This document shows positions 8,530 through 17,670 of a stretch of 64,000 bases of DNA, one piece after another. Each line of letters opens with the position of its first letter. Within the stretch, counting starts at the first letter, position 1. Made by a program: the position numbers and the translations under genes. The stretch is from Pelagibacteraceae bacterium AG-410-N23 (GTDB lineage: Bacteria > Pseudomonadota > Alphaproteobacteria > Pelagibacterales > Pelagibacteraceae), in contig QCKW01000003.1 of assembly GCA_003215055.1 (NCBI GenBank), positions 1 through 64,000 of the forward strand, given 5' to 3'. Under the pieces are notes generated by a model. That model had not been told where the DNA came from, ran no database searches, and was given only the letters and a program-made list of their open reading frames with translations.

Positions 8530-11375
8530 TAAATTGTTCCTTTTAAATTTTTTACTACCATATTAAAACCTGTAGCGTTTGAGGCTTTGATCATCAAATA
8601 ATCATTATTATTTAATTCATTTTTAATCAATTCAATAATTTGATTATTATTATGTAAAATTCTTCCCTTTTTTGATTTTGATAGGTTTTTAAATATAGAA
8701 GCGATATTTTTTCCTCTTACAAAAACTTTATCTATTTTTGCTTTATTTATAAACGGAACAACTGAATCGTGAAGTTTTTTTGAATGTTTTCCTAGCTCCA
8801 ACATATCGCCAAGCAAAAGATATTTTTTTGATTTATTTGTTTTAATTTTTTCAAAATTTGAAATTGCAGATTTTAAAGAAAGAGGATTTGAATTATAACT
8901 CTCATCAATAAGGTTGATACGTTTATTTTTAATCTTTATTCTTGAAAAATCTCCCCTTCCTTCAGGAATTTTGAAATTTAAAAAAATTCTGTTATCCAAA
9001 TTAAGTACATTTAAATGAACACTCATCACTGCTATAGCAGCAAGAATATTGTATATGCTGCTTTTAAAGTTATTGGCGATTAAAAAAGATTTTTTTAAGT
9101 TTTTAGATTTTATAGTTATCTTGAAATAGATTTTATCTCTTTTAATATTTAAAAGTTTAATATCTGATTTTTTATTTTTGATTCCAAAAGTTATTATATT
9201 TAATCTTTTTTCATCGGCTATTTTTTTATGTAATTTATAGAAATTGTCATCAGCATTTAAAATGATATAACCTCCTTGATTCGTATTATTCATTATTTCT
9301 GCTTTTGCCAAAGCAATATGTTTTATACTCTTAAAGTTTTTTGCATGTGCATAATTAATATTTGTAATGACACTGATATTTGGTTTTATTATATTACTTA
9401 AATTATCTATCTCCCCTTTTTTATCCATCCCTACTTCTAAAATTCCATAATCATCATTAGGATTTAGGTTTAAAAGGCTCAAAGGGACTCCATATTTGTT
9501 ATTATAAGATTTTGGTGAAATACTTACTTTAAAAATTTTTTTTAAAGTGTTTCCTAATAATTCTTTAAGCGTAGTTTTTCCACAACTCCCAGTTATTGCA
9601 ACAATTTTTGTATCAATGTTTTTTCTAAAGATTGAGGAAGTTTTAGTTAAAAATTTCAATGTGTTTTCAACCTTGATCTGATTTTTTTTAATAAATTTAT
9701 TTTGAATTTTATTTACGATAGCAGCTGATGCTTTTTTTTTAAATGATTGTTCAACAAATTTATTTCCATCATTTTTTTTTCCTTTAATGGCAAAAAAAAT
9801 ATCATTTTTTTTTACTTCTTTTGAATTAATTCTTGCTTTTTTAAAAGGTATTATAGAAGGTAATTTTTTATTAGAAGATAGCTCGTTAATTACATTGACT
9901 TTTAAATTATTTGATAAATTTAAATTTTTAGACTTTATTGACTTTAAGATAATCTTTTTATCTGAAAAAAAAGTTTTGTGTTTACCAAAGTCTTGCATAG
10001 TTTCATGCCCTTTTCCTGCTACAAGTAAAATTTCTCCTGTCTTAAGATTTTTGATTGCTTCAGATATTGCTTTTGCTCTGTTAGGTATTTCCTTAATTCT
10101 TTTTCCTTTTTTTATTCCTTTTTTTATATCTCTTCTTATTTTATGAGAATTTTCAAATCTTGGATTATCATCAGTCAAATAGATTTCATCTGAATATTCA
10201 AAAGCAATTTTACCCATTTTTGATCTTTTATCTTGATCTCTATTACCACCACATCCAAATAGTAAAGAAATTTTTGTATTAGGAAATTGTTCTCTTAAAT
10301 TAAATAAGCATGTTTTTAAAGCATCTGGGGTATGCGCATAATCTAGAATAACCTTTGCTCGATTTTTAATTTTACCAATTTTTTCAAATCTTCCATTAAC
10401 AGGCTTTATTTTTGGTAAAATTTTCCAAATCTTATTAATATCTAAATTACTTCTCTCTGCAGCAATAATAGCCATAAATAAATTTTTTAATTGAATTTTT
10501 CCAATCAAATTCAAAATTAAATCTTTCACTTTATTATTGTGTCTAATTTTTAATAACTGACTTTCTCCCTTAAAAGAATGAGATAAAATTTTAAATTTGC
10601 CATTATTGTTATTTAATGTTTGTAATTTTAAATTTTTATTTATTGCAATCTTTTTAATTTTTTTAAATTCAGGTATTTTTTCATCAGTAATTATATACCC
10701 TCTTTTTTTTATAAGTTTTTCAAATAAATAGAGTTTTGCCTTAAGATAACTTTTTAAATCTTTATGATAATCTAAATGGTCTTGGGACAAGTTTGTAAAT
10801 ATTCCTATATTAAAATTTAAACCATCTAGTCTATTTTGTTTCAGGCCATGACTTGAAGCCTCCATTATTACATTATCTATTTTTTGTCTTTTGAGTTTTC
10901 TTAATATTTTACTTAATTGTATTGGGTCAGCTGTTGTGTTTGCTAAATTAAAATTTTTAGTATTTGACTTAACACCCAATGTACCGATTGAAGCAACTTT
11001 TTTATTATTCAATTTTAATATTTGGTGATAAAAGTCAGCAATTGAAGATTTTCCATTAGTACCTGTTACAGCAACAAGATTTTTTGATTTTTCATTGTGA
11101 ATTCTAAATGATATCTCTGCTAATAATTTTCGAATATTTTTAGTGGTAATATATAAAATTCCATTTTTAAATTCTTTAAATTTTTTTTCAGTAACAATTA
11201 CTTTAGAACCTCTTTTAATCGCATCTTTTACAAAATTATTTCCATCTATTTTATTACCTTTGATTGCAAAGAAAATATTATTTTTTTTTATTTTTTTACT
11301 ATCAAAAGAAATACCTGAAAAAAAATTTCTATTATATTTTTTACTAACCTGAGGAAAATAATCCTTGAGCTGCAT
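8529..11375 (-). CDS. Fused MurE-MurF: meso-diaminopimelate ligase + D-Ala-D-Ala-adding ligase
   Basis: A single 948-residue open frame holds two complete Mur ligases. The MurE half (about 1-485) has the N-domain FFAIKGNKIDGNNFV, P-loop TGTNGKSS at 104-111, SQDHLDYH near 198, DYAHTPDAL near 345 and DDNPR at 402-406, the signature of meso-diaminopimelate addition. The MurF half (about 495-948) repeats the layout: FFAIKGKKNDGNKFV near 527, P-loop TGSCGKTT at 595-602, NNKYGVPLSLL, and DESYNSNP. A short Lys/Asn-rich linker (about 480-515) joins them; there is no stop or shift between. In most bacteria these are separate neighbouring genes. The fusion would couple two successive additions to UDP-MurNAc-dipeptide. 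Confidence 0.96.
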   Translation of the reverse strand: MQLKDYFPQVSKKYNRNFFSGISFDSKKIKKNNIFFAIKGNKIDGNNFVKDAIKRGSKVIVTEKKFKEFKNGILYITTKNIRKLLAEISFRIHNEKSKNLVAVTGTNGKSSIADFYHQILKLNNKKVASIGTLGVKSNTKNFNLANTTADPIQLSKILRKLKRQKIDNVIMEASSHGLKQNRLDGLNFNIGIFTNLSQDHLDYHKDLKSYLKAKLYLFEKLIKKRGYIITDEKIPEFKKIKKIAINKNLKLQTLNNNNGKFKILSHSFKGESQLLKIRHNNKVKDLILNLIGKIQLKNLFMAIIAAERSNLDINKIWKILPKIKPVNGRFEKIGKIKNRAKVILDYAHTPDALKTCLFNLREQFPNTKISLLFGCGGNRDQDKRSKMGKIAFEYSDEIYLTDDNPRFENSHKIRRDIKKGIKKGKRIKEIPNRAKAISEAIKNLKTGEILLVAGKGHETMQDFGKHKTFFSDKKIILKSIKSKNLNLSNNLKVNVINELSSNKKLPSIIPFKKARINSKEVKKNDIFFAIKGKKNDGNKFVEQSFKKKASAAIVNKIQNKFIKKNQIKVENTLKFLTKTSSIFRKNIDTKIVAITGSCGKTTLKELLGNTLKKIFKVSISPKSYNNKYGVPLSLLNLNPNDDYGILEVGMDKKGEIDNLSNIIKPNISVITNINYAHAKNFKSIKHIALAKAEIMNNTNQGGYIILNADDNFYKLHKKIADEKRLNIITFGIKNKKSDIKLLNIKRDKIYFKITIKSKNLKKSFLIANNFKSSIYNILAAIAVMSVHLNVLNLDNRIFLNFKIPEGRGDFSRIKIKNKRINLIDESYNSNPLSLKSAISNFEKIKTNKSKKYLLLGDMLELGKHSKKLHDSVVPFINKAKIDKVFVRGKNIASIFKNLSKSKKGRILHNNNQIIELIKNELNNNDYLMIKASNATGFNMVVKNLKGTI

Positions 11376-11378
11376 ATT

Positions 11379-13070
11379 CTAATTAACCTCACTATATTTT
11401 GTGGCTAAAATAGGCCCAATTTTTTCAATAATGTGTCCTGCTGTTTCTACACTGTTCCATCCTGCAGTATTTCTTGGACTTCCCTTCAATTTAAAATTTG
11501 ATCCATCTCTGTATGTGTAAATATAATCCTCATTAATTTGAGGTTCATCCAACATTACTGCTAATATGAATTTTGGTCTAGTTGTAGGAAAAATTGATAC
11601 AAAAGTATTTATTTTTTTTTTTGTATAATTTCCATCTAAACTTTTATTAGCTGTACCTGTTTTTCCTCCAATTTCATAACCATCAACATTAGCTAAATTA
11701 GCGGTACCCTCTTTGGTTGCTACAATTTTTCTCAATATTGGTAAAATTTTTTTGGAAACTTCTTCATCTAAGATTTTTTGTTTAATAATCTCTTTGTTTT
11801 TTTTAATCAAAAAAGGATTAATTTCGAAACCACCATTGACTATTATAGAGTATGCTTTTACCACTTGAAGTAATGTAGTTGTAATACCATGGCCAAATGA
11901 AGCAGTTGCAAGTGGACATTTTCCCCAATTAAATTTAATCGGTCTTCCAACCTCCTCGATCTCAAAATCAATTTTATCTAAAACACCAATTTTTGAAAGA
12001 AATGATCTAAATTTTTGCTCTCCTACTTTTTGGCCAATTCTTACAGAACCAATGTTTCCAGATCTTATTAAAATTTGTTCAACAGTTAAGTCTGCTGGTA
12101 TTTTATCGTCATATTCTCTTATTCGAAATCCTGCACATGATAATGATTTTGGTAAATCAATTAATTCTGAATTAGGTTCAATAATTTTTTCATTAAAGGC
12201 TGCGGCTAAGGTAAATGTTTTAAAGACAGACCCAAATTCATACACTCCTTTTGTTGCTTTATTTATGAAATTTACATCTGTAATTTTTGCTCTTTTATTG
12301 AGATCAAAATCTGGTAAAGAAATTAAAGAAATAATTTCTCCGTTATTTACGTTCATTAGAATAGCGGCGCTACCCTTAGTCCTAAAGATTTTATCAAATT
12401 TAATAAGCTCTTCTCTTATTAGAAATTGAATATCTTTATCAACAGTTAATTGGATAGGTTCATTGTTATTTTTAAGATTATAATCTTGTGATTTTTCTAA
12501 TCCCGATATACCCAAATTATCATTATCAATTTGTCCAATTATGTGACTAAATAAATTTTTCTGTGGATAAATTCTTAATAAACTTTCCCTAGTTTCTATA
12601 GATTTATCACCAAGTTGCATTAATTTTTCATAATTTTCTTCAGAAATTTTTTTTTCAATATAAAAAAATTTTCCCTTAGCAATTCTTTTTTTAATTTCAG
12701 AATAATCTTTTTTTGGAAAAATAAGTTTTAAATTTAAAATTAATCTTTCTTTATCAATAATCTTAGAGGGACTTATGCCAATATCTATTGAATTAACAGA
12801 TTTACTCAAATAATTTCCTTCTCGATCAAGAATATCTGCTCTGTACAATTTGTTTAGTTGTTTTGTTTTTTTTTTTACTATTTCATCATTTGATTTTCTT
12901 GAACCAAGGTGTGTCAAATGAATAGTAAAAATTAAAGAAATAATAAAAAAAATAAAAAAAATAAAAGATATTCTATTAAATGTAATATTTAACTTAGTCC
13001 TGCTTTTACTTAACGAGAAACTGCTTTCTTGATCTTCTAAAATAATTTTAGAATTTTTATCACTCATCAT
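11379..13070 (-). CDS. ftsI: Septal peptidoglycan transpeptidase FtsI (PBP3)
   Basis: Class B penicillin-binding protein, 563 residues. A cytoplasmic tail of about 33 residues precedes one membrane segment (about 34-52), then a PBP dimerisation domain (RADILDREGNYLS at 77-89) and the transpeptidase domain with SVFK at 281-284 (nucleophile Ser281), SGN near 337 and KTGTANKS near 459. It crosslinks septal peptidoglycan together with FtsW. It ends 3 bases before the murE-murF start and overlaps ftsL by 11 bases. Confidence 0.97.
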   Translation of the reverse strand: MMSDKNSKIILEDQESSFSLSKSRTKLNITFNRISFIFFIFFIISLIFTIHLTHLGSRKSNDEIVKKKTKQLNKLYRADILDREGNYLSKSVNSIDIGISPSKIIDKERLILNLKLIFPKKDYSEIKKRIAKGKFFYIEKKISEENYEKLMQLGDKSIETRESLLRIYPQKNLFSHIIGQIDNDNLGISGLEKSQDYNLKNNNEPIQLTVDKDIQFLIREELIKFDKIFRTKGSAAILMNVNNGEIISLISLPDFDLNKRAKITDVNFINKATKGVYEFGSVFKTFTLAAAFNEKIIEPNSELIDLPKSLSCAGFRIREYDDKIPADLTVEQILIRSGNIGSVRIGQKVGEQKFRSFLSKIGVLDKIDFEIEEVGRPIKFNWGKCPLATASFGHGITTTLLQVVKAYSIIVNGGFEINPFLIKKNKEIIKQKILDEEVSKKILPILRKIVATKEGTANLANVDGYEIGGKTGTANKSLDGNYTKKKINTFVSIFPTTRPKFILAVMLDEPQINEDYIYTYRDGSNFKLKGSPRNTAGWNSVETAGHIIEKIGPILATKYSEVN

Positions 13071-13356
13071 TTGTGGTAATCTTTTTTATACCTAACTTGT
13101 TTGAAATGTTTTTTATATTTTTTATGTCTTTTTTATCTAACACATCCTCAAAATATTGCTTTTGAAGTTTAATCAATCTTTCAGACGAACTTAAATAATT
13201 ATATTCCAACTTAGTATTTTCTAATTCTTTTTTAAATAATCTTAAATTTTCCTGAGAGACATAAATTTTATCCTCTATTTTTTTAGTTGAATTTTTTATA
13301 TAAGCTGTAAAAGTTATTAATGTAAGAATTAAAATAATTATTGAAAATTTCTTCAT
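13060..13356 (-). CDS. ftsL: Cell division protein FtsL
   Basis: Small bitopic protein of 98 residues: membrane segment at about 4-20 and then a charged heptad-like coiled-coil stretch (about 25-70) as expected for FtsL, which with FtsB and FtsQ activates FtsWI. Primary sequence is poorly conserved in this family, so the call depends on size, topology and position between rsmH and ftsI. It overlaps rsmH by 4 bases and ftsI by 11 bases. Confidence 0.82.
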   Translation of the reverse strand: MKKFSIIILILTLITFTAYIKNSTKKIEDKIYVSQENLRLFKKELENTKLEYNYLSSSERLIKLQKQYFEDVLDKKDIKNIKNISNKLGIKKITTNDE

Positions 13357-14363
13357 AACTTATTCCCAATATTTTCAATTTCTATTAATGAATTAAATTT
13401 ATCAAACACATCAGTGTCAAATTCAAATACATCCTTCGTTTTAACTATATATCTTAATTTAGCAGATCTTGATCTTACATTTTCATTGATCTCTTTTTTG
13501 GAGGGAATAATTGGTTTTTTGATTAAATTTTTAAAAATTTTATCTGGCTCATCCATTATTGGTAGATAGCGTGATATACTCTTATTTTCTGTCAGACTTT
13601 TAAAAAAATATTTGACTATTCTATCTTCTATTGAATGAAAAGTTACTACAATTAAAAATCCATCTTTTTTTAAAATTTTTGATGCAAATACTAATCCTTT
13701 AATTAATTCTGTAATTTCTTTATTTACAAACATCCTGAGTGCTTGAAAAACTTTTGTAGCACTATGAATTTTAAAATTTTTTTTTTTTTTAATGCTCTCA
13801 ATTAATTCAACCAAATTTTTAGTATCAATTTTTTTTTGTAATCTTTCTTTGGTTATTTTTTGAGCTATTTTTTTTGCATCTATATCTTCTCCAAAAAATT
13901 TTATTATGTTCTCTAATTCTTTAACATTTAATTGGTTAATTGCATCTTTTGCAGAAAAGTCATTTAGACCAAGTCTCATATTCAGCTCACCGGTTGAATT
14001 AAAAGAAAGTCCTCTTGATAAATCTTTAATTTGTTTGAGTGAATAACCTAAATCAAATATTATTCCTCTAACATTTTCTTTTTTTAATTTAAGATCATTT
14101 AATTGACTAAATTTTTTATTCTTAAATAAAAATCTACTTTGATATTTACTTGAAATTTTGTCTGCTATTTTTTTTGTATTATTGTCTCTATCTAAAGCTA
14201 TAACTCTTGTATTTTCGTAACTTAAAATTTTTTTTGTATACCCACCTTGACCAAAGGTACAATCAATAAATGTGCCACCATGTTGAGGGGAAATAATGCT
14301 AATAATTTCGTTTAGCAGTACCGGATAATGTTTTGAAGTATCCAATACCATGGTGGCGTCCAT
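13353..14363 (-). CDS. rsmH: 16S rRNA (cytosine(1402)-N4)-methyltransferase RsmH
   Basis: SAM-dependent methyltransferase that modifies C1402 in the ribosomal P site. 336 residues. [13 protein letters not shown], the SAM-binding [14 protein letters not shown] (about 34-47), [11 protein letters not shown], and the C-terminal [15 protein letters not shown] and [10 protein letters not shown] are all typical. A second in-frame ATG four codons in ([13 protein letters not shown]) could be the true start. The frame passes intact through a run of fourteen A on the coding strand (13777-13790), encoding KKKKN. It lies 18 bases after ftsZ. Confidence 0.96.
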   Translation of the reverse strand: MDATMVLDTSKHYPVLLNEIISIISPQHGGTFIDCTFGQGGYTKKILSYENTRVIALDRDNNTKKIADKISSKYQSRFLFKNKKFSQLNDLKLKKENVRGIIFDLGYSLKQIKDLSRGLSFNSTGELNMRLGLNDFSAKDAINQLNVKELENIIKFFGEDIDAKKIAQKITKERLQKKIDTKNLVELIESIKKKKNFKIHSATKVFQALRMFVNKEITELIKGLVFASKILKKDGFLIVVTFHSIEDRIVKYFFKSLTENKSISRYLPIMDEPDKIFKNLIKKPIIPSKKEINENVRSRSAKLRYIVKTKDVFEFDTDVFDKFNSLIEIENIGNKL

Positions 14364-14381
14364 TTATTTTCTTGAAGACCA

Positions 14382-15848
14382 TTAATTTTTTTGTCTTCTC
14401 AAAAATGCAGGAATTTCCAAATCATCCTCTTCATCTTGAGATGAATTTAAAAAATTTTCAGAATCTGAGTTATGATCAGAACTAAATAGGTCTGGCTCAT
14501 CTACATCGACACCAAATTCCTTAAGATCATTTGATATTTTATCTTTTATTTCTGATCCGTTTATTACTTCCTGAGAAAATGATTTCTCCTCTTCGCTTGA
14601 GGTATTTTCAACAATATTCTCAATTTCTTGGTTTCTTAGTAACTCCTCATGATATTGATTATTCACTTGTTCTACAGTTTGATTTGTTGTCGTATTATTA
14701 ATTTCTTCTGAAACAACCTCACTTTCAAGTTTAAGCGCATTTGCACCGTGAGAGACTGGTGATGTATTGTTGTTTGAGAAATTAAAAGATGATGTTGAAC
14801 CAAGATTAGAAAAATCTGAATAACCTGTGTTTCGATTTTGAATCCTATGAACCATATTTACAACTGATTTCGACTCAGGCTGTTGGTTGTCTAAAGAAGT
14901 TGCAACAATTGAAACCCTGATTTTGCCATCAAGGTTTGTATCTTTTATTGCCCCAATTATAACCTCAGCATCAGCTTCTACTTCGGATCTAATTTTATGA
15001 ACAATTTCGTCTACTTCAAATAATTTTAAATCTTGGCCACCAGTGATGTTTACTAATAAACCTTTTGCACCTTTTAAAGTGTAGTCATCAATCAAAGGAT
15101 TGCTTATAGCCATTTCAGTAGCTTTCATCGCCCTACCTTCTCCTTCAGCTTCCCCAGTTCCCATCATTGCTTTTCCCATTGATGCCATCACAGTTTCAAC
15201 ATCAGCAAAATCAAGATTTACAATTCCTGGTCTTACCATTAAATCTGTTACACTTTGAACTCCATGCATTAAAACATTATTTGAAAGTTTAAAAGACTCT
15301 TCAAAAGTAGTTTGTTCATTCGCAATTTTAAATAAGTTTTGATTTGGAATAACAATTATTGTATCTACATGTTTTCTTAATTCCTCAAGTCCAATTTGAC
15401 CTCTTCTCATTCTAGATGGACCTTCATATAAAAAAGGTAGAGTAACAACTCCAACTGTCAAAATATTCAATTCTTTAGCAGCTCTAGCAATTACATGTGC
15501 AGCTCCAGTGCCTGTACCACCTCCCATTCCAGCAGCAATAAAAACCATGTTAGCTCCTTGAAGAATATTAATAATTTCATTTAAAGACTCATCAGCAGCA
15601 GCTTGGCCAATATCAAGTTTTGCACCAGCTCCTAAACCTTTTGTTAGGTTTAGACCTATTTGAATTTTTGATTTTGCTTTACTATGTTTTAGATCTTGTG
15701 CATCAGTATTTACAGCTATAAATTCAACACCCTCCATTCCATTATCTATCATTTCATTAATAGCATTTCCTCCAGCTCCACCAACTCCCATAACTAGAAG
15801 TCTTGGTTGTAATTCTTTTATTTCTGGTACTTTAAAGTTTATTGTCAT
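14382..15848 (-). CDS. ftsZ: Cell division GTPase FtsZ
   Basis: Tubulin-like GTPase forming the Z ring. I start it at 15848 ([19 protein letters not shown]) because GAGGGGG sits at good ribosome-binding distance; an upstream start at 15902 would extend into mraZ without such a site. 488 residues. [13 protein letters not shown] and the tubulin signature [19 protein letters not shown] are present, then a long acidic Asn/Ser/Glu-rich linker (about 330-470), and the C-terminal peptide EIPAFLRRQ that binds FtsA. The position directly behind mraZ and ahead of rsmH is unusual: ftsZ normally follows ftsA. Expression therefore probably follows the MraZ-controlled promoter. Confidence 0.98.
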   Translation of the reverse strand: MTINFKVPEIKELQPRLLVMGVGGAGGNAINEMIDNGMEGVEFIAVNTDAQDLKHSKAKSKIQIGLNLTKGLGAGAKLDIGQAAADESLNEIINILQGANMVFIAAGMGGGTGTGAAHVIARAAKELNILTVGVVTLPFLYEGPSRMRRGQIGLEELRKHVDTIIVIPNQNLFKIANEQTTFEESFKLSNNVLMHGVQSVTDLMVRPGIVNLDFADVETVMASMGKAMMGTGEAEGEGRAMKATEMAISNPLIDDYTLKGAKGLLVNITGGQDLKLFEVDEIVHKIRSEVEADAEVIIGAIKDTNLDGKIRVSIVATSLDNQQPESKSVVNMVHRIQNRNTGYSDFSNLGSTSSFNFSNNNTSPVSHGANALKLESEVVSEEINNTTTNQTVEQVNNQYHEELLRNQEIENIVENTSSEEEKSFSQEVINGSEIKDKISNDLKEFGVDVDEPDLFSSDHNSDSENFLNSSQDEEDDLEIPAFLRRQKN

Positions 15849-15864
15849 TTTATTATCCCCCTCA

Positions 15865-16320
15865 TTATTTGTTAAGTTGATGCTCCCATTTAAGGCTCGC
15901 ACGATTTATGTTTGCTTTTTTTCTTGCATTCACCTTAAATTTTTCAAAAGTTGTTGGCTCCCAAATTTGAAATGTTTTACCTTGTCCAACAAACAACATG
16001 CTATTTTTAATTTTTGCATGTTTTAATAATTTTGAAGTAAGTGAAATTCTTCCTTCACTATCAAATTGTAAATTTATACTTTCAGATAAAACTGATGTTG
16101 CAAAATAATCTCTTTTTTCCTCAAAAGGGCTCAAAGTATCAATTGTGTTTGAAATTTTTTCAATCCTATCTTGCGGCCATGCTTCTATTGATTGGTTATT
16201 AAATGATGGATAGCAAATCACTCCATTATAACCTAAGTTGGATAAATAAGATCTATAACTAGCAGGCACTGACACCCTTCCTTTTTTGTCCAATTTGTTT
16301 TCGTAGGTCGATAAAAACAT
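15865..16320 (-). CDS. mraZ: Transcriptional regulator MraZ
   Basis: 151 residues with two SpoVT-AbrB-like domains: [18 protein letters not shown] (about 6-23) and [19 protein letters not shown] (about 78-98), giving the ring-shaped DNA-binding protein that autoregulates the dcw operon. It is the first gene of the cluster. Three TGGG repeats at 10-base spacing lie in its promoter, matching the known MraZ operator layout in E. coli. A 16-base gap separates it from ftsZ. Confidence 0.95.
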   Translation of the reverse strand: MFLSTYENKLDKKGRVSVPASYRSYLSNLGYNGVICYPSFNNQSIEAWPQDRIEKISNTIDTLSPFEEKRDYFATSVLSESINLQFDSEGRISLTSKLLKHAKIKNSMLFVGQGKTFQIWEPTTFEKFKVNARKKANINRASLKWEHQLNK

Positions 16321-16348
16321 AAACCATAAATCTCTATATATCCCTATA

Positions 16349-16372
16349 TGGGAATTTATGGGATATTATGGG
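16349..16372 (+). promoter_or_regulatory. MraZ operator: three TGGG repeats at 10-bp period
   Basis: TGGG occurs at 16349-16352, 16359-16362 and 16369-16372, exactly 10 bases apart, 29 to 52 bases upstream of the mraZ start. The E. coli MraZ site is three TGGGN repeats separated by 5 bases, the same period. The repeats cover the predicted -10 element and start site, so binding would repress the operon. Binding itself is inference. Confidence 0.8.
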
Positions 16373-16391
16373 TTTTTACGAAGAGAGTCAA
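16363..16391 (-). promoter_or_regulatory. Predicted sigma-70 promoter of mraZ/dcw operon with GANTC in the -35 box
   Basis: On the minus strand TTGACT (16386-16391) is followed by exactly 17 bases and TAATAT (16363-16368), a near-consensus promoter pointing at mraZ with a leader of about 35 bases. The -35 box runs into GACTC (16385-16389), a GANTC site for the CcrM methylase encoded at 60982-62052. Confidence 0.72.
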
Positions 16392-16472
16392 TACATACAA
16401 TCTATAATTTAATTCATATAAAAAGCTTATAAAAAAAGTGAGTCAAAACGAGAACATTTAATTATGAGGAAT

Positions 16473-16832
16473 ATTGCCAGATAAACTATAAGCCGGGTTC
16501 TGTCATTTAAACTTATCATTTGTCTAGGCTTAAGATCACTCTTAAGCTCAAGCAACTAACCCTGATGACTAGCCAAGAATTGCTTTTAGTTTTACAACAA
16601 TGTCATCTCTACTTAGTCTTGCTCCCAGTGGGGTTTTCCAGCGTTCATTGTTACCAATAGAACCGGTGTGCTCTTACCACACCTTTTCACCCTTGCCATG
16701 TTATGGCGGTTTATTTTCTGTGGCACTATCCCTAGGGTTGCCCCCGCCAGGTGTTACCTGGCACTGTATTCTTGCAGAGTCCGGACTTTCCTCTTTAATA
16801 ATTAATCAAAGCGATAAGTCATTTATCTGGCA
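16473..16832 (-). ncRNA. rnpB: RNase P RNA (bacterial class A)
   Basis: The minus strand carries the highly conserved GAGGAAAGTCCGGACTC near the 5' end (16778-16794) and AGAACCCGGCTTATAG near the 3' end. The 5' and 3' ends pair perfectly over 11 bases (TGCCAGATAAA at 16822-16832 with TTTATCTGGCA at 16475-16485) to form P1. About 360 nucleotides, usual for the class A ribozyme that matures tRNA 5' ends. The 3' limit is approximate. No clear intrinsic terminator follows. Confidence 0.96.
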
Positions 16833-16837
16833 GTAAC

Positions 16838-16865
16838 ATTCTAGTTAAAAATAATAGAAAAACAA
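16838..16865 (-). promoter_or_regulatory. Predicted promoter of rnpB
   Basis: On the minus strand TTGTTT (16860-16865), a 16-base spacer and TAGAAT (16838-16843) lead to a start about 6-7 bases downstream, which coincides with the first base of the P1 stem of RNase P RNA. The fit between predicted start and RNA 5' end supports it. Confidence 0.6.
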
Positions 16866-16879
16866 CATATTTTATAAGA

Positions 16880-17605
16880 TTAAAATATGTTTCTACTGAT
16901 AAATAGACACTCTTTATCTATAATTCCATTTACTAAACTTTGTCTAAATCTTCTCTGAAAGGATATCGTTAATATACGTTTGTTATAATTTGATTTAGAT
17001 GATTTGATTTTGTTATATCCAATTTTGTATAAATTCCTTAAAAATTCCTTCTCCTCTACTGAATTAAGTCTGATCAATCTTTTTTTTTTAAGTTTATTTT
17101 CATTTAAATTGTGCCAATTTGCTAAATGTGATTTTGCCAAAATTTTCCATGGAAATTTTTCTCCAGGATCTTTTTTACGATCAGGTGAAATATCTGAATG
17201 TCCCAAAATGTTTTTAAGATTAATTCTATATTCATTTATTAATTTCTTAATTAATTTTCTCAATGAATGAATTTGTGCTACTTTGTAATTTTCATTAAAA
17301 TGATCATGACCAGAATTTTGTATCTCTATTCCAATTGAATATTTATTTAAAGATTTAAAACTTTTCCAACTTGATATTCCAGCATGCCAAGCCTCATATA
17401 AATCCGGAACCAAATTCAGTATATTGCCATTTTTTTTTATAAAATAATGCGCACTTACATTTGATTTTTCATCACATAATTTTTTTATGGCAGATGATTC
17501 TTTTTTCATCCCTGTGTAATGTAAAATTATAAATTTGATGTTTTGTTTTGATCTTTTGGGTAAGTTGAAATTAGGAGAATAATTATTTGTTATTTTAAGC
17601 CACAT
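16880..17605 (-). CDS. AmpD-family N-acetylmuramoyl-L-alanine amidase
   Basis: Zinc amidase of the amidase_2/PGRP fold that cuts the bond between muramic acid and the stem peptide. 241 residues: IILHYTG (about 26-32, first zinc His), SAHYFIKKNGNILNLVPD, AWHAGISSW, IGIEIQN with the catalytic Glu, and GHSDISPDRKKDPGEKFPW (second His and the Asp/Lys region). A C-terminal segment of about 70 residues resembles the small helical peptidoglycan-binding module seen in AmiD-type proteins. No clear signal peptide, so a cytoplasmic recycling role (AmpD/AmiD-like) is possible. Divergently placed to mlaA. Confidence 0.88.
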   Translation of the reverse strand: MWLKITNNYSPNFNLPKRSKQNIKFIILHYTGMKKESSAIKKLCDEKSNVSAHYFIKKNGNILNLVPDLYEAWHAGISSWKSFKSLNKYSIGIEIQNSGHDHFNENYKVAQIHSLRKLIKKLINEYRINLKNILGHSDISPDRKKDPGEKFPWKILAKSHLANWHNLNENKLKKKRLIRLNSVEEKEFLRNLYKIGYNKIKSSKSNYNKRILTISFQRRFRQSLVNGIIDKECLFISRNIF

Positions 17606-17650
17606 TTAAGCTTTATTTTTGATTAATTCTTAATTTACATTGTTGTAATC

Positions 17651-17656
17651 TATAAT
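17651..17656 (+). promoter_or_regulatory. Possible -10 element for mlaA-mlaC
   Basis: A perfect TATAAT lies 14 bases before the mlaA ATG, implying a very short leader. The -35 region is weak (TTCTTA at 18-base spacing). An inverted repeat TTACA-TTGT-TGTAA (17635-17648) sits between the two elements and could be an operator. Single-motif evidence. Confidence 0.35.
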
Positions 17657-17670
17657 ATAAAACGAGTTAA

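Noticed and set aside
14382-15902. Longer FtsZ start at 15902
   Set aside because: It would overlap mraZ by 38 bases with no Shine-Dalgarno, while the ATG at 15848 is preceded by GAGGGGG and starts the conserved region.
16600-16836. Open frame of 78 codons on the plus strand
   Set aside because: It lies wholly antisense to the conserved RNase P RNA, has no ribosome-binding site and no protein family resemblance.
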